Shown piece by piece: positions 8,997 to 17,695 of a stretch of DNA of 64,000 nt (its first letter is position 1; the number at the start of each line of letters is the position of its first letter). Below the pieces are notes generated by a model. It was not told the DNA's origin, did not search any database, and saw only the letters and a list, made by a program, of their open reading frames with translations. Both the position numbers and the translations under genes were made by a program. Origin of the DNA: Naasia lichenicola (GTDB taxonomy: Bacteria; Actinomycetota; Actinomycetes; Actinomycetales; Microbacteriaceae); contig NZ_SSSM01000005.1 of NCBI RefSeq assembly GCF_004801885.1, forward strand, positions 124,001 through 188,000. The letters run 5' to 3'.

Positions 8997-10139
8997 ATGA
9001 CTGCCACTTCCGCTTCCGCCCCCATATCTGCTGACGCTGCGGTCAAGCGGATGATGGCGGGCGCACTGCAAGCGGACGAGCTCGACCTCAGCATCGGCGA
9101 ACCCGATCAGCCCATGGCCCAGCGCCTGGTGCAGGCGGCAGCCGCGAGCCTGAACGCCGGGCGCACGGGATACACGCCGAAGCTCGGATTGGACGAGCTG
9201 CGTGATGCAGTCGCGCGCGATATCCGCGAAAGCACCGGCTATGCGCCGGATGCGGCCGATGTCGTCATCACCGCCGGCGGCACCGAAGCCGTGTCGGTCG
9301 CGCTGCGCGCGGCCTGCGCTCACGGCGATCTCATCGTGATCCCCGATCCGGCGTGGCCTAACTACCGGGTAGTCGCAGAACACCATGGCCTACGGGTGAT
9401 GACCTACGTGCAGGGAACGTCAGGTGATGGCTTCTTCGACATCGATGCCATCGGACTCGCACTCACCGCGGGCGCTCGGCTCGTGATCGTGAACTCTCCG
9501 TCAAACCCAGTGGGAACGGTCGCGAGCCGCGCCGCCCTCGATCGCGTGGTCAGGCTGGTCCGCGAACACCGTGCGCTCATCCTGTCGGACGAAGCCTACG
9601 AGTCGGTGGTCTTCGCCGGCGGGCGGGCGGTATCCCCGTTGGAGATGGGCGCCGACCTGACCTTCAGTGCACGCACGTTCTCGAAGACCTACTCGATGAC
9701 CGGAATGCGCGTGGGGTCGCTGGTCTCCCCTGTCGCGTTCCGCGAGGCTGTCGCCGCGATCCACGGAACAACCTCGGGCTGCGCCCCCATCACGGGCCAG
9801 ATCGTTGCGCTTGCAGCACTTTCCGAAACCCTCGGCGACTCCGAGCACCTGGCCGCGGCGTATAGCCGACGACACGAGGCGGCCCGTGCGATTCTTGGGC
9901 GCTGGATGCCGATCGACTCCGTCGAGCACTTCGGCGGGTTCTACGCGTGGCTCGACACCTCCTCGACCGGACGCTCGGGCGAGGTCCTCGTCTCGGAGAT
10001 CCGCGCGGAGGGCGTTGTCGTCACAGATGGGCGAGTTTTCTCTCCGACTGCCGACAGCGCCCTGCGCATCGCGCTGACCGCGCCCGACGCGATATTGCTG
10101 CCTGCGCTCGAAAGAATCGCCGCCGTCCTCGATCAGTGA
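8997..10139 (+). CDS. Class I/II PLP-dependent aminotransferase
   Basis: This 380-residue fold-type I enzyme has the N-terminal LDLSIGEPDQPM, TGYTPKLGLDELRDAVA, the cofactor-binding NSPSNPVGTV, DEAYESVVF and the Schiff-base lysine in TFSKTYSMTGMRVG at about residue 230. The conserved arginine that binds the substrate carboxylate is probably in the C-terminal ALRIALT. A GAGAGGACC ribosome site precedes the ATG. It is divergent from the ABC/HyuA operon and is probably co-regulated with it, removing the amino group from the imported compound or its product. Aspartate, aromatic or other specificity cannot be told apart by eye. Confidence 0.88.
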   Translation: MTATSASAPISADAAVKRMMAGALQADELDLSIGEPDQPMAQRLVQAAAASLNAGRTGYTPKLGLDELRDAVARDIRESTGYAPDAADVVITAGGTEAVSVALRAACAHGDLIVIPDPAWPNYRVVAEHHGLRVMTYVQGTSGDGFFDIDAIGLALTAGARLVIVNSPSNPVGTVASRAALDRVVRLVREHRALILSDEAYESVVFAGGRAVSPLEMGADLTFSARTFSKTYSMTGMRVGSLVSPVAFREAVAAIHGTTSGCAPITGQIVALAALSETLGDSEHLAAAYSRRHEAARAILGRWMPIDSVEHFGGFYAWLDTSSTGRSGEVLVSEIRAEGVVVTDGRVFSPTADSALRIALTAPDAILLPALERIAAVLDQ

Positions 10140-10171
10140 TGCCACACATCACTACGGCAGACTCCGGTCCG

Positions 10172-10190
10172 TGCCCACATCCTGCCCACA
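10172..10190 (+). repeat. Two TGCCCACA direct repeats, 11 bp apart (possible integrase arm sites)
   Basis: TGCCCACA occurs at 10172-10179 and again at 10183-10190, one helical turn apart. Closely spaced short direct repeats next to an attachment core are typical of tyrosine-integrase arm sites. No integrase gene is visible in the window, so the assignment is inference. Confidence 0.35.
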
Positions 10191-10295
10191 ACTGGATGAT
10201 TTTCAGGGTGATCCAGGCGAGACCTGATGATCGAAAACGCTTGGAGTTTCGGGCTTCTCCGCACTGTTTAGCCTGATCATCGGCATGTTGGCAGA

Positions 10296-10319
10296 GTTCG
10301 AATCCCTAGCCCTCCGCCA
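10296..10319 (+). other. 3' end fragment of a serine-type tRNA (attachment-site remnant)
   Basis: These 24 bases read as a T-loop (TTCGAAT), the 3' half of the T-stem (CCCTA), the 3' acceptor strand (GCCCTCC), the discriminator G and CCA. The matching GGAGGGC 5' acceptor strand, the anticodon arm and a paired 5' T-stem are absent upstream, so it is not a functional tRNA. Such 3' fragments are left at the distal end of elements that integrate into tRNA genes. Given its plus orientation, the intact tRNA and the element would lie to the left, which places 1-10295 inside the element. Confidence 0.6.
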
Positions 10320-10406
10320 CTTGAAGATCGGCGCCAAGCGGCCGGAAGCGTACGGCGTGATAGGTCACGCAAGGGGCGCAGGAGCCTGAGCTCGGCGCAT
10401 CAACGA

Positions 10407-10436
10407 GAGAAGCCCCCGGCGAACCGAGGGCTTCTC
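10407..10436. terminator. Hairpin terminator downstream of rpf
   Basis: GAGAAGCCC (10407-10415) pairs perfectly with GGGCTTCTC (10428-10436) around a short C/G-rich loop. It lies 18 bp beyond the stop of the minus-strand rpf gene. There is no strong T-run, as is common in high-GC actinomycetes. Confidence 0.55.
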
Positions 10437-10453
10437 GCCGAAAAGCGAAGCGA

Positions 10454-11413
<960 letters not shown>

Positions 11414-12043
11414 TCAGGCGTCGCTGGCCCCCTGCCACCGGTCCCGCTTGAGCGCGATCGGAACGAGCAGCGCCGCTGCGCCGGCTCCCGCACCGCCGAC
11501 GGCCATGTCGAGGATCGAGTCGTCGTAGCCGACGAGCACGGTCTCACTGAGCTGATGGCCGCCCCACTCCCCCATCTCCCAGAGCGCCGCCAGGGCGAGG
11601 CCGACCGTCAGGGTCTGGATCACGAGCGCGGGAGTCCGCCGATCCAGCTCGACACCGGCGCGGAGGGCTGCCACCACGACGAGCAGCGCGAGCAGGCCGT
11701 TGAGGGTGAAGTGGATCGGGATGTCGATCCAGGGGGCGGCTCGGTAGAGGTCGAGCACGCTCGCCCAGGCGGCGACGAGCACGGCGACTCCGACGGCGAC
11801 ATCGATTCCGGCGCGGAGCCCGAGGAACCGGGGCACGACGAGGCCCAGGAGCGCGAGGGCGAGCACGGCGCCCGCCAGGGCCCCCCAGCCGATCACACCG
11901 ACCACGAGAGAGAGCAGTCCGACGATGCGCAGGACGTCGGCCGTCCACTCGAGTGTCGACTCCGGCTTCTGGAGGAAGGTGGCGGCGAGCGCCGGACGCT
12001 CCCGCACACTGCGCTGCACCACCTGGGCGCTGTCGCTGCTCAT
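11414..12043 (-). CDS. Integral membrane protein, DUF2238/YjdF-like
   Basis: This is a 209-residue protein with about six hydrophobic helices. The conserved polar residues sit in the C-terminal half: ALWEMGEWGGHQL and then GYDDSILDMAVGGAGAGA. The paired Glu/Asp motif inside membrane segments resembles the YjdF/DUF2238 group, whose function is unknown. Its start overlaps the stop of the nuclease-like gene by 4 bp (ATGA), so the two are co-translated. No signal peptide separate from the first helix is seen. Confidence 0.7.
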   Translation of the reverse strand: MSSDSAQVVQRSVRERPALAATFLQKPESTLEWTADVLRIVGLLSLVVGVIGWGALAGAVLALALLGLVVPRFLGLRAGIDVAVGVAVLVAAWASVLDLYRAAPWIDIPIHFTLNGLLALLVVVAALRAGVELDRRTPALVIQTLTVGLALAALWEMGEWGGHQLSETVLVGYDDSILDMAVGGAGAGAAALLVPIALKRDRWQGASDA

Positions 12044-12906
12044 CGCTCCGTTCTCTTCCTCTCCGGTTCGTCGGCGAATGTGCGAGATCCAAGCGAGGGC
12101 GCGACCTCGACGACGGCCTGCACCGCCTCATGGTCCGACGTCGCCCGCATCCCCCAACGCCGGGCGTTGACCGCGGCGGATCGCACCCGCAGGTCAGGTC
12201 CGACCAGGATCCAGTCGATCCGGGGACCGATGCTCGGCCTGCGGTAGCCGGAATGGGTGCGCCATGCGGGAGTGAGGCGCTGGTCGGCAGCGGCCCACGA
12301 GTCGCGCAGCGCGCATCCGGGCTGCAGGATGCGCAGCGCCGGCGAGCCCTGCCGGGCGTTCAGATCCCCCATCACGGCGACTGCGCCTCCATGGCGCAAG
12401 GCCTCCGCGAGCAGCAGGCGTGCGGACTCCGACCGCGCCCGTCCGGAGAAGGGGTCGAGGTGGGTGTTGATCACCGTCAGCCGCGAGCCGTCGGCGCGAT
12501 CCCGGAACTCGGCGATCACCGCGATCCGCGGGAACACCGCACCCCAGCTGCGCGAGCCAGGGCGATCGGGACGGGTGGAGAGGGCCAGCTGAGTCCAATC
12601 CTCGAGCTCGAGGCGGCGCGCATCCCAGTGGATCGAGCAGCGCTCGTCGGAGCCGTCGGCTCGCCGACCGCGACCGATCCGCGAGTAGCCGTCGCCCAGA
12701 GCTCGTTCGACCGCCGCATCCTGGTCGGGAAGCGCCTCCTGCACACCGAGGATCGTGGGCAGCTCAGCTCCGAGCAGCTCGGCGACCAGGGGCTCACGGT
12801 GAGCCCAGCGGTCCTGTCGACGAGCGAATGGGAGTCGGCGACGCAGGTTGATCGACATCAGGTGCACTCCGGGCGGTGCAGCGCGGCCAATGACGGTCGA
12901 CGACAT
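12040..12906 (-). CDS. Endonuclease/exonuclease/phosphatase family protein
   Basis: This 288-residue protein carries the metal-dependent EEP fold motifs in order: LMSINLRRR, GVQEALPDQ (catalytic Glu), VINTHLDPFSG, VMGDLNARQGS (Asp/Asn), RIDWILVG and SDHEAVQAVV (terminal Asp-His pair). Members hydrolyse phosphodiesters in DNA, inositol phosphates or sphingomyelin. No signal peptide is present, so it is probably cytoplasmic. TAGCGT ends 6 nt before the ATG, consistent with a leaderless transcript shared with the downstream membrane protein. Confidence 0.85.
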   Translation of the reverse strand: MSSTVIGRAAPPGVHLMSINLRRRLPFARRQDRWAHREPLVAELLGAELPTILGVQEALPDQDAAVERALGDGYSRIGRGRRADGSDERCSIHWDARRLELEDWTQLALSTRPDRPGSRSWGAVFPRIAVIAEFRDRADGSRLTVINTHLDPFSGRARSESARLLLAEALRHGGAVAVMGDLNARQGSPALRILQPGCALRDSWAAADQRLTPAWRTHSGYRRPSIGPRIDWILVGPDLRVRSAAVNARRWGMRATSDHEAVQAVVEVAPSLGSRTFADEPERKRTER

Positions 12907-13017
12907 GCCGCAACGCTAGCCAGCGATCGGTCGCCGGGGCTGAGCATCCGCCGACTCCGCGTCTGCTCGAGGTGCGCATCGCCAGCCCGGCTGCCTGACT
13001 GCTGCAGGGCCGCTCGG

Positions 13018-14856
13018 TCAGCTCCCCAGGACAGCCCGGCGCAGCGTCTCGATGGGAACCTTGGGCGAGCGATCGGCATACAGCAGGCCGTTCGTCTCCT
13101 GGCCGGTGTCGGTGAGCTGGGTGTAGCAGAAGCCGGCGAGCACCTGCGAGGAGCGCACCGCGCCGATCAATCCCGACACCTTGGCTTCGAAGTCGTCGGC
13201 ATCGTGCGCCGAGCTGTAGCCCCACGCGCCCTCCACGTCGGCGTCGACGAAGCTGATGCCCCCGAACTCCGTGAGCATCACCGGCTCGCCCGCATCGATC
13301 TGCGAGGCGGAGATGCGGCGGCCCGCGTGCCCGAACCCGTGCAGCAGCTCAGTGATGGCGTCCTCGGTGCCGAGGCGACGAGCGAGTGCGGCCGGGTCAT
13401 CCTCGTAGTCGTGGATCGTCCAGATGTCGGACGAGGTGTGCTCCCAGCCGTCGTTGGAGATCACGGGACGCGTGCCGTCGATCGCGCGGGTGATGTCGGC
13501 GATCGCTCGGCTGAAGGCGCGCTGCCGGTGGTCGTGGGCGACGTGCTGGATCCCCCAGCTCTCGTTGAAGGGCACCCAGGTGACGATAGACGGATGGGAG
13601 CGATCGCGTCGGACGAGCTCGATCCACTCGGCGGTGAGCGCGGCGACCGCGCGCGGGTCGAACGCGTAGGCGCTGGCGGTCTCTGCCCAGATCATCAGGC
13701 CGAGACGGTCGGCCCAGTACAGGAAGCGCGGATCTTCGGCCTTCTGATGCACGCGAGCCGCATTGAAGCCCAGCGCCTTGATCAGCTCGACCTCGCGGCG
13801 GAGGGCCGCCGCGCTGGGTGCCGCCAGATGCGATTCGGGCCAATAGTTCTGAGCGAGGACCGAACGCAGATAGGTCGGACGGTCGTTGAGCAGGAATCGT
13901 CGCGGGCCCGTTGAGACGCTGCGGAGCCCGAGGTAGCTGGAGACCGCGTCGGTCGGCTGCCCGTCCCGCTCGAGGACGATCGTCGCGTCGAGAAGCGTCG
14001 GAGACTCTGGGCTCCAGAGCAGCTGCTCGTAGTGCTGACCGTTGCGCTGCCCATCGAGCCCCAGACGGAGCTGCGAGCTGCCCTCCGACAGATGGAAGCG
14101 GGCCTCCGAAAGCACCTCGCCGTCGCGCGACAGCATCACATGCGCCCAGGTCCGTGGCGCCGGCGTGCGGTCGAGTGTGAGCTCGAGGTCGACGCTCGCC
14201 GACGGGATGTCGGTCTGCCAGTGCACCTCGGTGATGCGGATCGCCGGGACCGCTTCCAGCCAGACCGGCTGCCAGATGCCGGTCGTCCGGTGGTACCAGA
14301 TCGAGTGCGGCTCCTCGTTCCAGTCCTGCTTGCCGCGGGGCACCGAGACGTCGTGGGGGTCGTCGACCGCGCGGACGATGAGCTCGTTCGGAGCGTCAGG
14401 CGCGAGCGCATCGGAACCGAGTGCATCTGTACCCAGTGCATCTGTACCCAGTGCGTCGGTGATGTCGAACCAGAATGGGGTCTGCCCACCGTCGTGGTGA
14501 CCGAGCATCACCCCGTTCAACCAGACGTCCGCGGACCGGTCGACGGCGCCGAAGTGCAGGATGATGCGGGAGCCGTCAGCACCGGCGCCCGCCGCCGCCA
14601 GCTCCGAGGCGGTGATGGCCCGCCGGTACCAGACGACCGGGTGGAAGCCTGTGTCGCCGATCCCCGAGCCAGGGGATTCGGGCGGGAACGGCACGACGAT
14701 GGACCGGTCGAAGACGACGGAGCGCGGCGGGGCCGACTGGTCGGCGCCGAAGGCGAAGTCCCATTCGCCGTCGAGCTCGCACCACGCGCTCCTCATCAGC
14801 TGGGGTCGCGGGTAGGTGCCGTCCTGCTGGGACGCGACCGGAAGGGAGGCGCTCAT
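13018..14856 (-). CDS. Glycoside hydrolase family 2 enzyme
   Basis: This 612-residue protein has the GH2 layout: a jelly-roll N-terminal sugar-binding domain (about 1-220, with VDRSADVWLNG), an immunoglobulin-like middle domain, then a TIM barrel. The acid/base Glu is in WVPFNESWGIQ and the nucleophile Glu in PVMLTEFGGIS. No signal peptide is seen, so it probably acts on imported oligosaccharides. GH2 includes beta-galactosidases, glucuronidases and mannosidases; the specificity is not readable here. A short repeat of the DALGT type lies in the N-terminal domain. TAGCGT ends 6 nt before the ATG. Confidence 0.88.
   Translation of the reverse strand: MSASLPVASQQDGTYPRPQLMRSAWCELDGEWDFAFGADQSAPPRSVVFDRSIVVPFPPESPGSGIGDTGFHPVVWYRRAITASELAAAGAGADGSRIILHFGAVDRSADVWLNGVMLGHHDGGQTPFWFDITDALGTDALGTDALGSDALAPDAPNELIVRAVDDPHDVSVPRGKQDWNEEPHSIWYHRTTGIWQPVWLEAVPAIRITEVHWQTDIPSASVDLELTLDRTPAPRTWAHVMLSRDGEVLSEARFHLSEGSSQLRLGLDGQRNGQHYEQLLWSPESPTLLDATIVLERDGQPTDAVSSYLGLRSVSTGPRRFLLNDRPTYLRSVLAQNYWPESHLAAPSAAALRREVELIKALGFNAARVHQKAEDPRFLYWADRLGLMIWAETASAYAFDPRAVAALTAEWIELVRRDRSHPSIVTWVPFNESWGIQHVAHDHRQRAFSRAIADITRAIDGTRPVISNDGWEHTSSDIWTIHDYEDDPAALARRLGTEDAITELLHGFGHAGRRISASQIDAGEPVMLTEFGGISFVDADVEGAWGYSSAHDADDFEAKVSGLIGAVRSSQVLAGFCYTQLTDTGQETNGLLYADRSPKVPIETLRRAVLGS
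14421..14450. repeat. Two exact 15-bp tandem units inside the GH2 gene
   Basis: GTGCATCTGTACCCA occurs twice in a row (14421-14435, 14436-14450) with degenerate copies on both sides. On the coding strand it yields a DALGT-like pentapeptide repeat in a loop of the jelly-roll domain. The 15-bp unit keeps the reading frame. Confidence 0.8.
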
Positions 14857-14865
14857 GGATTCACG

Positions 14866-15276
14866 CTATCGGCTGAGCAGTCGCTCGAGCATGTCCCCGA
14901 GAACGGCTCGCTCCTCGGCATCGAGCGGCGCGAAGGACCGTCCGACGACCTGCTTCATCACCTCGCGACCCTCCGCGAAGAGGCGCTCACCCTCCGCTGT
15001 CAGCTCGGGGCGGATCGCACGACCTCGTCCGTTCACCCGCCGGATGAACCCACGAGACTCGAGTCGACCGGCGAGGGTTCCGAACGCTTGATCGGTCTGG
15101 AAGGTCAGCACCGCCAGGTCGTGCAGCGAAGCCCCCGGATTCTCATGCAGGTGCCGCAGGGCATCCCACTGCACGAGGCTGATGTCGAAGGGCAGAAGCG
15201 CCTCTGTCGCAGCGCGGTGATGCGTGATCTGGAGTCGCTTGACGGCCAGCCCCAGCTCCAGCTCTGTCATCGCCAC
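14866..15276 (-). CDS. MarR family transcriptional regulator
   Basis: This 136-residue protein has the MarR winged-helix pattern: LVQWDALRHLHENPGASLHDLA, TDQAFGTLAGRLESRGFIRR, then the wing RAIRPELTAEGERLF. It is divergent from the alpha/beta hydrolase gene, and a perfect palindrome sits between them, so it probably represses that gene and itself. GTG 15276 is preferred over the ATG 6 bp downstream (15270) because TATGCT ends exactly 6 nt before it, matching the leaderless pattern of many genes here. Confidence 0.87.
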   Translation of the reverse strand: MAMTELELGLAVKRLQITHHRAATEALLPFDISLVQWDALRHLHENPGASLHDLAVLTFQTDQAFGTLAGRLESRGFIRRVNGRGRAIRPELTAEGERLFAEGREVMKQVVGRSFAPLDAEERAVLGDMLERLLSR

Positions 15277-15309
15277 GGGATCAGCATACCAATGTCTAAG
15301 TTTGCTTAT

Positions 15310-15323
15310 ATCAACATGTTGAT
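15310..15323. promoter_or_regulatory. Perfect 14-bp palindrome, likely MarR operator
   Basis: ATCAACATGTTGAT is its own reverse complement. It overlaps the promoter of the hydrolase gene (TACGGT -10 at 15325-15330) and lies upstream of the MarR gene. MarR proteins typically bind palindromes of this size and A/T-rich edge. Confidence 0.7.
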
Positions 15324-15336
15324 TTACGGTTCTCGC

Positions 15337-16122
15337 ATGACTTCCAGCCGATCTCTCACCATCAGCAGCTCTTTCGGGGACACTCCGCTCGGCGTGGAGG
15401 AACGCGGCAGCGGACGTCCCATGCTGATCCTCCACGGCGGAGCGGGCCCGGCCTCCGTGACCCCGTTCGCCGACCTCGTCGCCGATGCGACAGGCGCCCG
15501 CGTCCTCGTCCCGACCCACCCCGGCTTCGGAGGCACCGCTCGCCCGGAGGGTCTGACCACCGTCGCCCGGCTCGCCGAGCTGTATGCCGGCATGATCGAG
15601 CAGCTCGAGCTGGACGACGTCACAGTCATCGGCAACTCGCTCGGCGGATGGGTCGCGGCCGAGTTGGCGCTGCTTCACCCGACCCGGCTCGGTCGGTTCG
15701 CTTTGGTCGACGCGGTCGGCATCGAGGTGGAGGGGCACCCCGTCGCCAGCGCTCTGGAGCCGACCGAGCTGGCCGCGCAGAGCTGGTTCGACCCGTCGAA
15801 GGCGCCGAGCCTGGATCCGACGGCGCTGCCGCCCGCGGCTCGAGCGATCTTCGCGGGCAATCGCGCCGCCCTCGCCCTGTACGGAGGATCGATGACCGAC
15901 GCGACGCTTCTCGGCCGACTGTCCGAGATCCGTGTGCCCGCACTCGTGCTCTGGGGCGAGGCGGATCGGATCGCCGACACCGACTACGGCCGGGCCTTCG
16001 CCGCCGCGATCCCGGGGGCGCGCTTCGAGCTCCTCGAGCGCACCGGTCACGTCCCGCAGATGGAGACTCCCGATCTGCTGCTCGAGGCGCTGACGCCCTT
16101 CCTCGGCGACACCGCCCGCTGA
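15337..16122 (+). CDS. Alpha/beta hydrolase
   Basis: This is a 261-residue protein. It has the oxyanion region LILHGGAGPASV, the nucleophile elbow VIGNSLGGWVA (Ser), the acid in LWGEADRIAD and the catalytic His in RTGHVPQME. A cap domain of about 60 residues separates the core halves. The substrate is unknown; related proteins hydrolyse esters, epoxides or C-C bonds of aromatic products. The ATG at 15337 is chosen because TACGGT ends 6 nt upstream. It is probably controlled by the divergent MarR protein. Confidence 0.88.
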   Translation: MTSSRSLTISSSFGDTPLGVEERGSGRPMLILHGGAGPASVTPFADLVADATGARVLVPTHPGFGGTARPEGLTTVARLAELYAGMIEQLELDDVTVIGNSLGGWVAAELALLHPTRLGRFALVDAVGIEVEGHPVASALEPTELAAQSWFDPSKAPSLDPTALPPAARAIFAGNRAALALYGGSMTDATLLGRLSEIRVPALVLWGEADRIADTDYGRAFAAAIPGARFELLERTGHVPQMETPDLLLEALTPFLGDTAR

Positions 16123-16125
16123 GGC

Positions 16126-16152
16126 GACCGGCCCACCGAGGCGGGGCCGGTC
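16126..16152. terminator. Bidirectional hairpin between convergent genes
   Basis: GACCGGCCC (16126-16134) pairs perfectly with GGGCCGGTC (16144-16152). It starts 3 bp after the hydrolase stop and overlaps the stop of the GMC oxidoreductase gene, so it can serve both transcripts. Confidence 0.6.
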
Positions 16153-17695
16153 AGCCGGCGAGCATCCGATCCGCCGTCCTCAGGGCGAGCGCCATCTGCG
16201 TCAGACCGGGATTCGCCGAGAGCGAGCTCGGGAAGGTGGAGTTGTCGCAGATCCAGAGGTTGTCGATGTCGTGACTGCGGCCATCGGGGTCGACCACCCC
16301 GTCGGAGGGATCGATGCTCATCCGGCAGGTGCCGAGCGTGTGCGCCGATCGCAGGACGACGCGGGTGCTGCGGGCGCCGGCCGCCTCGAGCATCTCCGTC
16401 ATTCGGGTGATGGCGTGCCGCTCGATCGCCTTCTCGTTCTCGCCCGGCGAGAGGCTGATCTCGGCCCGCGGCAGTCCCCATTCGTCCAGCTCGTCGGTGA
16501 GCTCGAGCAGGTTGTCCTCGGACGGCAGGAACTCGCCGTTCATGCCGACTCCGGCCGAGAAGCGGTAGTCGTCGAGCGCGGCCATCAGCTCCTTGCCCCA
16601 CAGGCCCGCACCCCGCACGAGGTTGGTCGCGAAGTTGATCGGCATCACCCCGAGGCTCTGCACGAGGTATCCGCCGGCGAAGTCGGCGTCCTGCGGTCGC
16701 ACGAAGTCCTCGGTGATGAGCGCCGAAGGGTAGCCGCGGTAGCCGCGAATCTGCTCGTCGAAGCGGCCCCAGACCTGCGCGGCGCCGTGCGCGAGGAAGT
16801 TGCGGCCGACCAGTCCGCTGGAGTTCGCGAGCCCGGTGTGCAGGAGCAGTCGCGGGGTCTCGACGCCCCCGCCGGCCAGGACGAGCGCGGCGCAGCGCTG
16901 CCGCCTCTCCACTCCGTCGGCGAGGTAGGTGACGCCCGTCACGCGTCCGCTGCCGTCCCGCTCGATTCCCGTGACCATCGAGTTCGGGCGGATCTCGGCA
17001 CCGTCGGCCACCGCGGCGGGCAGGTAGGTGATCGCGGTCGACGCCTTGGTCCCGAACCGGTCGCCCTGATGGATGCTGCCGAGGTTGAATCCCGCGCGCC
17101 GGAGGCCGTGGTGCGGCTGCTCGCGGTCGCGGCTGATCATCGCCGCGGGCGCATCGGTCGCGCGGACGCCGAGCCGCTCGCAGCCGAGCGCCATCAGGTC
17201 GGCGGGAGCGTTGCGGGCCACGGGCTCGTACAGATAGGTCCGCTCCGCATCCCAGGGATAGGGCGTCGGACCGGATACGCCGATGTCCCGCTCGACCTCC
17301 ACGAGGTAGCGCACGAGCTCCGCGTGGGCGATGGGCCAGTCGGCGCCGACCCCTGTCTCGGTCCGGAGGGTCAGGTCTCGCGGATCGGGTCGCGGGGTGA
17401 ACGCACCCCAGTGCAGGGTCCCGCCGCCGACCCCCATGCCGCTGTTGTTCGGACCGAAGGCCGTGGGGGTGTCCCCTCCGCTGATCCGCTCGGACAGCCA
17501 GTTGATGCGGGGCGCGGTGAGTTCGTCCTGGGTGAAGTCGGTCGAGTCGAAGTTAGGTCCCGCCTCGAAGGCGACGACGCGCAGGCCTCGAGCGGCGAGG
17601 CGGGCGAGCAGCGGACCTCCTCCCGCACCGGTGCCGACCACCACGACGTCCACCTCGTCGTCGTCCTGGTACGTCTTCATCCCGTCGAGGTTCAC
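16151..17695 (-). CDS. GMC-type FAD oxidoreductase
   Basis: This is a 514-residue protein. It has the dinucleotide-binding VVVVGTGAGGGPLLARLA at residues about 17-34, a Glu for the FAD ribose in VAFEAGPNF, GVGGGTLHWGAF near residue 95, and a C-terminal GMC block with HTLGTCRMS (catalytic His region) and NPGLTQMALALRTADRML. It resembles the large subunit of gluconate 2-dehydrogenase-type enzymes that oxidise sugars or alcohols. Its GTG start overlaps the stop of the upstream fusion gene as GTGA, so the two products are probably made in equal amounts and act together. No Tat signal is seen. Confidence 0.88.
   Translation of the reverse strand: MNLDGMKTYQDDDEVDVVVVGTGAGGGPLLARLAARGLRVVAFEAGPNFDSTDFTQDELTAPRINWLSERISGGDTPTAFGPNNSGMGVGGGTLHWGAFTPRPDPRDLTLRTETGVGADWPIAHAELVRYLVEVERDIGVSGPTPYPWDAERTYLYEPVARNAPADLMALGCERLGVRATDAPAAMISRDREQPHHGLRRAGFNLGSIHQGDRFGTKASTAITYLPAAVADGAEIRPNSMVTGIERDGSGRVTGVTYLADGVERRQRCAALVLAGGGVETPRLLLHTGLANSSGLVGRNFLAHGAAQVWGRFDEQIRGYRGYPSALITEDFVRPQDADFAGGYLVQSLGVMPINFATNLVRGAGLWGKELMAALDDYRFSAGVGMNGEFLPSEDNLLELTDELDEWGLPRAEISLSPGENEKAIERHAITRMTEMLEAAGARSTRVVLRSAHTLGTCRMSIDPSDGVVDPDGRSHDIDNLWICDNSTFPSSLSANPGLTQMALALRTADRMLAG

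Larger units (their letters stand above)
10140..10453. other. 314-bp intergenic segment with integration-site remnants and a terminator
   Basis: No coding signal is seen here. From left to right it holds two TGCCCACA direct repeats, a serine-type tRNA 3' fragment and a hairpin terminator, each listed separately. The layout resembles the distal end of an integrated element followed by the resident chromosome. Confidence 0.55.

Noticed and set aside
10240-10319. Functional tRNA gene
   Set aside because: Only the T-loop to CCA end is present. The 5' acceptor strand, D-arm and anticodon arm cannot be built upstream.
14032-15336. Upstream extension of the hydrolase reading frame
   Set aside because: It runs antisense through the GH2 and MarR genes with shadow composition. 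The real start is ATG 15337.
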